33,180 nt of DNA from Pseudomonadota bacterium (GTDB lineage Bacteria; Pseudomonadota; Alphaproteobacteria; Acetobacterales; Acetobacteraceae), in the NCBI GenBank assembly GCA_021818505.1, contig JAKADX010000044.1:1-33180 (forward strand), given 5' to 3'. This document shows, one piece after another, positions 31,623 through 33,180 of the stretch. The notes below the pieces were generated by a model, which worked only from the letters and a program-made list of their open reading frames with translations, was not told where the DNA came from and searched no databases. The first letter of the stretch is position 1; every line of letters starts with the position of its first letter. The position numbers were made by a program, and so were the translations under genes.

Positions 31623-33155
31623 CTACGTGAGCGGCGGCAGCGCGCCGGCGCCCGCCGCGGCAACGATTTCCCCGGAACGGACCAGCGCGATCGCCGCTTG
31701 CAAGTCCGGTTGCAGCAGGCGGTCCTCTTCCAGCTTCGGCACGTCGCGGCGCAGGCGCGCGCGCACCCGTTCCAGCGCGGCGCTCGATGTCAGCGGGCCG
31801 AGCAGGTCGCAGCCCTGTGCCGCCGCCAGCAACTCGATGCCGATGATCGCCGTCGCATTCTCGATCATCGGCAACAGCCGCCGCGCGCCGTGTGCCGCCA
31901 TCGACACGTGATCCTCCTGGTTGGCGCAGGTCGGCACGGAATCGACACTCGCCGGATGCGCCATCTGCCGGTTCTCCGCGACCAGCGCCGCGGCGGCGAT
32001 CTGGGGCAGCATGAAGCCGCAGTTCAGGCCCGGATGGGACGTCAGGAACGCCGGCAGGCCGGAGAGGCCGGCATCGGTCAACAGCGCGATCCGCCGCTCG
32101 GCCAGCGCGCCAATTTCGCAGATGGCAAGCGCGATGATGTCGGCGGCGAAGGCCACCGGCTCGGCGTGGAAATTGCCGCCCGATAAAGCGGTGTCATCCG
32201 CGGCGAAGATCAGGGGATTGTCGGAGACGCCATTGGCCTCGGCGGCCAGCGTCGCCGCTGCGTGGCGCAGCAGGTCGAGTGCGGCCCCCATCACCTGTGG
32301 CTGGCAGCGCAGGCAATACGGGTCCTGCACGCGCACATCGCCGGTCAGGTGCGAGGCGCGGATCGCGCTGCCGGCGATCAGCGCGCGCAGGCTCGCCGCG
32401 CAATCGATCTGGCCGCGCTGGCCGCGCAGCGCGTGGATGCGGGCATCGAAGGGCGTGTCCGATCCCCGCGCCGCGTCGGTGGCGAGCGCGCCGGTCACCA
32501 GCCCCGCACGCAGTGCATCCTCCGCGCCGAACAGTGCGGCGAGCGCATAGGCGGTGGAAAACTGCGTGCCGTTGAGCAGCGCCAGCCCCTCCTTGGCCGC
32601 GAGCGTCAGCGGCGCCAGTCCCGCCGCCGCCAGTGCCTCGGCGGCGGGGATCATCTGGCCGCGGACGCGCATCATGCCGATGCCCAGCATCCCCGCCGCC
32701 AGATGCGCGAGCGGCGCGAGGTCGCCGGAGGCGCCGACCGATCCCTGCACAGGGATGACCGGCAGCAGGTCATGGGCCAGCATCGCCTCCAGCATCGCCA
32801 CGGTCTGCGGCCGCACGCCGGAGGCGCCGTGGCCGAGGCTCGCCAGCTTGAGCGCGATCATCAGTCGCACGAGCGGCGCCGGCATCGCCGCGCCAAGTCC
32901 GGCCGCGTGCGACAGCACCAGGTTACGTTGCAGTTGCGCGAGGTCGTCGGGCGCGATGCGCATGCTCGCCAGCTTGCCGAACCCGGTGTTGACGCCGTAC
33001 ACCGGTTCGCCGCGCGCGACGATCCGCGCCACCGCCTCCGCCCCGCGTGCCACCGCCGGCGCGGCGGCAGGGTCGAGCCGGACAGGCGCGCCGTCCAGCA
33101 CTGCCCGCCACGCGGCGAGCGGGACGGCGCCGGGGGTCATGACGATCGGCTGCAT
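31623..33155 (-). CDS. hutH: histidine ammonia-lyase HutH
   Basis: A 510-residue enzyme that deaminates histidine to urocanate, the first step of histidine degradation. The MIO cofactor triad Ala142-Ser143-Gly144 lies in [16 protein letters not shown] and keeps the numbering of the Pseudomonas putida enzyme, as does Tyr53 in [12 protein letters not shown]. Further family stretches are [34 protein letters not shown] and [18 protein letters not shown]. The start at 33155 has a textbook GGAGG seven nt upstream. It ends in a TAG next to the shared terminator. Other hut genes, if clustered, would lie beyond the right edge. Confidence 0.96.
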   Translation of the reverse strand: MQPIVMTPGAVPLAAWRAVLDGAPVRLDPAAAPAVARGAEAVARIVARGEPVYGVNTGFGKLASMRIAPDDLAQLQRNLVLSHAAGLGAAMPAPLVRLMIALKLASLGHGASGVRPQTVAMLEAMLAHDLLPVIPVQGSVGASGDLAPLAHLAAGMLGIGMMRVRGQMIPAAEALAAAGLAPLTLAAKEGLALLNGTQFSTAYALAALFGAEDALRAGLVTGALATDAARGSDTPFDARIHALRGQRGQIDCAASLRALIAGSAIRASHLTGDVRVQDPYCLRCQPQVMGAALDLLRHAAATLAAEANGVSDNPLIFAADDTALSGGNFHAEPVAFAADIIALAICEIGALAERRIALLTDAGLSGLPAFLTSHPGLNCGFMLPQIAAAALVAENRQMAHPASVDSVPTCANQEDHVSMAAHGARRLLPMIENATAIIGIELLAAAQGCDLLGPLTSSAALERVRARLRRDVPKLEEDRLLQPDLQAAIALVRSGEIVAAAGAGALPPLT

Positions 33156-33180
33156 CTTCGCCTCCGGGCGCGGGCGAGAT

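Overview
The window reads as a chromosomal segment of a very GC-rich alphaproteobacterium, most likely a member of the Acetobacteraceae or another Rhodospirillales family. The signs are strong G/C bias at third codon positions, a flgF-flgG-flgA-flgH block divergent from fliL-fliM-motE-like genes, and an N-terminal fragment at the left edge of a type I associate with Acetobacteraceae. This assignment is inference from gene content. No rRNA, tRNA, CRISPR array, transposase or phage gene was found.

Layout. Positions 1-2424 hold the start of an unknown minus-strand gene, a PiT-type phosphate transporter with a hairpin terminator, and a Phd/VapB-VapC toxin-antitoxin pair. Positions 2519-4562 form a small island. 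A lower-GC orphan gene of 540 codons on the minus strand sits between two direct copies of a MITE-like repeat, and I could not assign it to a named family. Positions 4767-11706 are one tightly packed plus-strand operon: a GlxA/AraC-type regulator, a non-pyrrolysine MttB-family methyltransferase, a corrinoid protein, a cysteine-rich MetV-like protein, MetF, a methyl-THF:corrinoid methyltransferase and a serine hydrolase. Together these could take a methyl group from a methylated amine, pass it through a corrinoid to tetrahydrofolate and oxidise it to methylene-THF. Positions 11707-17775 (minus) carry a membrane-anchored FMN-binding glutamate synthase-like protein, a sodium:solute symporter with its DUF3311 partner, an MHS-type MFS transporter and a ClC channel or antiporter.

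Positions 17978-19189 encode a PA0069-type radical SAM protein. Positions 19195-28230 are flagellar: flgF, flgG, flgA and flgH on the minus strand, and fliL, fliM, a DUF6468-like protein, a MotE-like protein and a 954-residue secreted protein on the plus strand. Positions 28400-30138 hold speD and speE (spermidine synthesis) and a stand-alone acyl carrier protein. Positions 30350-31579 encode an unrecognised lysine/alanine-rich helical protein, separated by a bidirectional hairpin from hutH (histidine ammonia-lyase) on the minus strand.

The parts most worth following up are the orphan gene caged by repeats, the corrinoid C1 operon (unknown substrate, no reactivase in view), a 39-bp promoter-like motif present twice near the left end, and three uncharacterised proteins (540, 954 and 409 residues).
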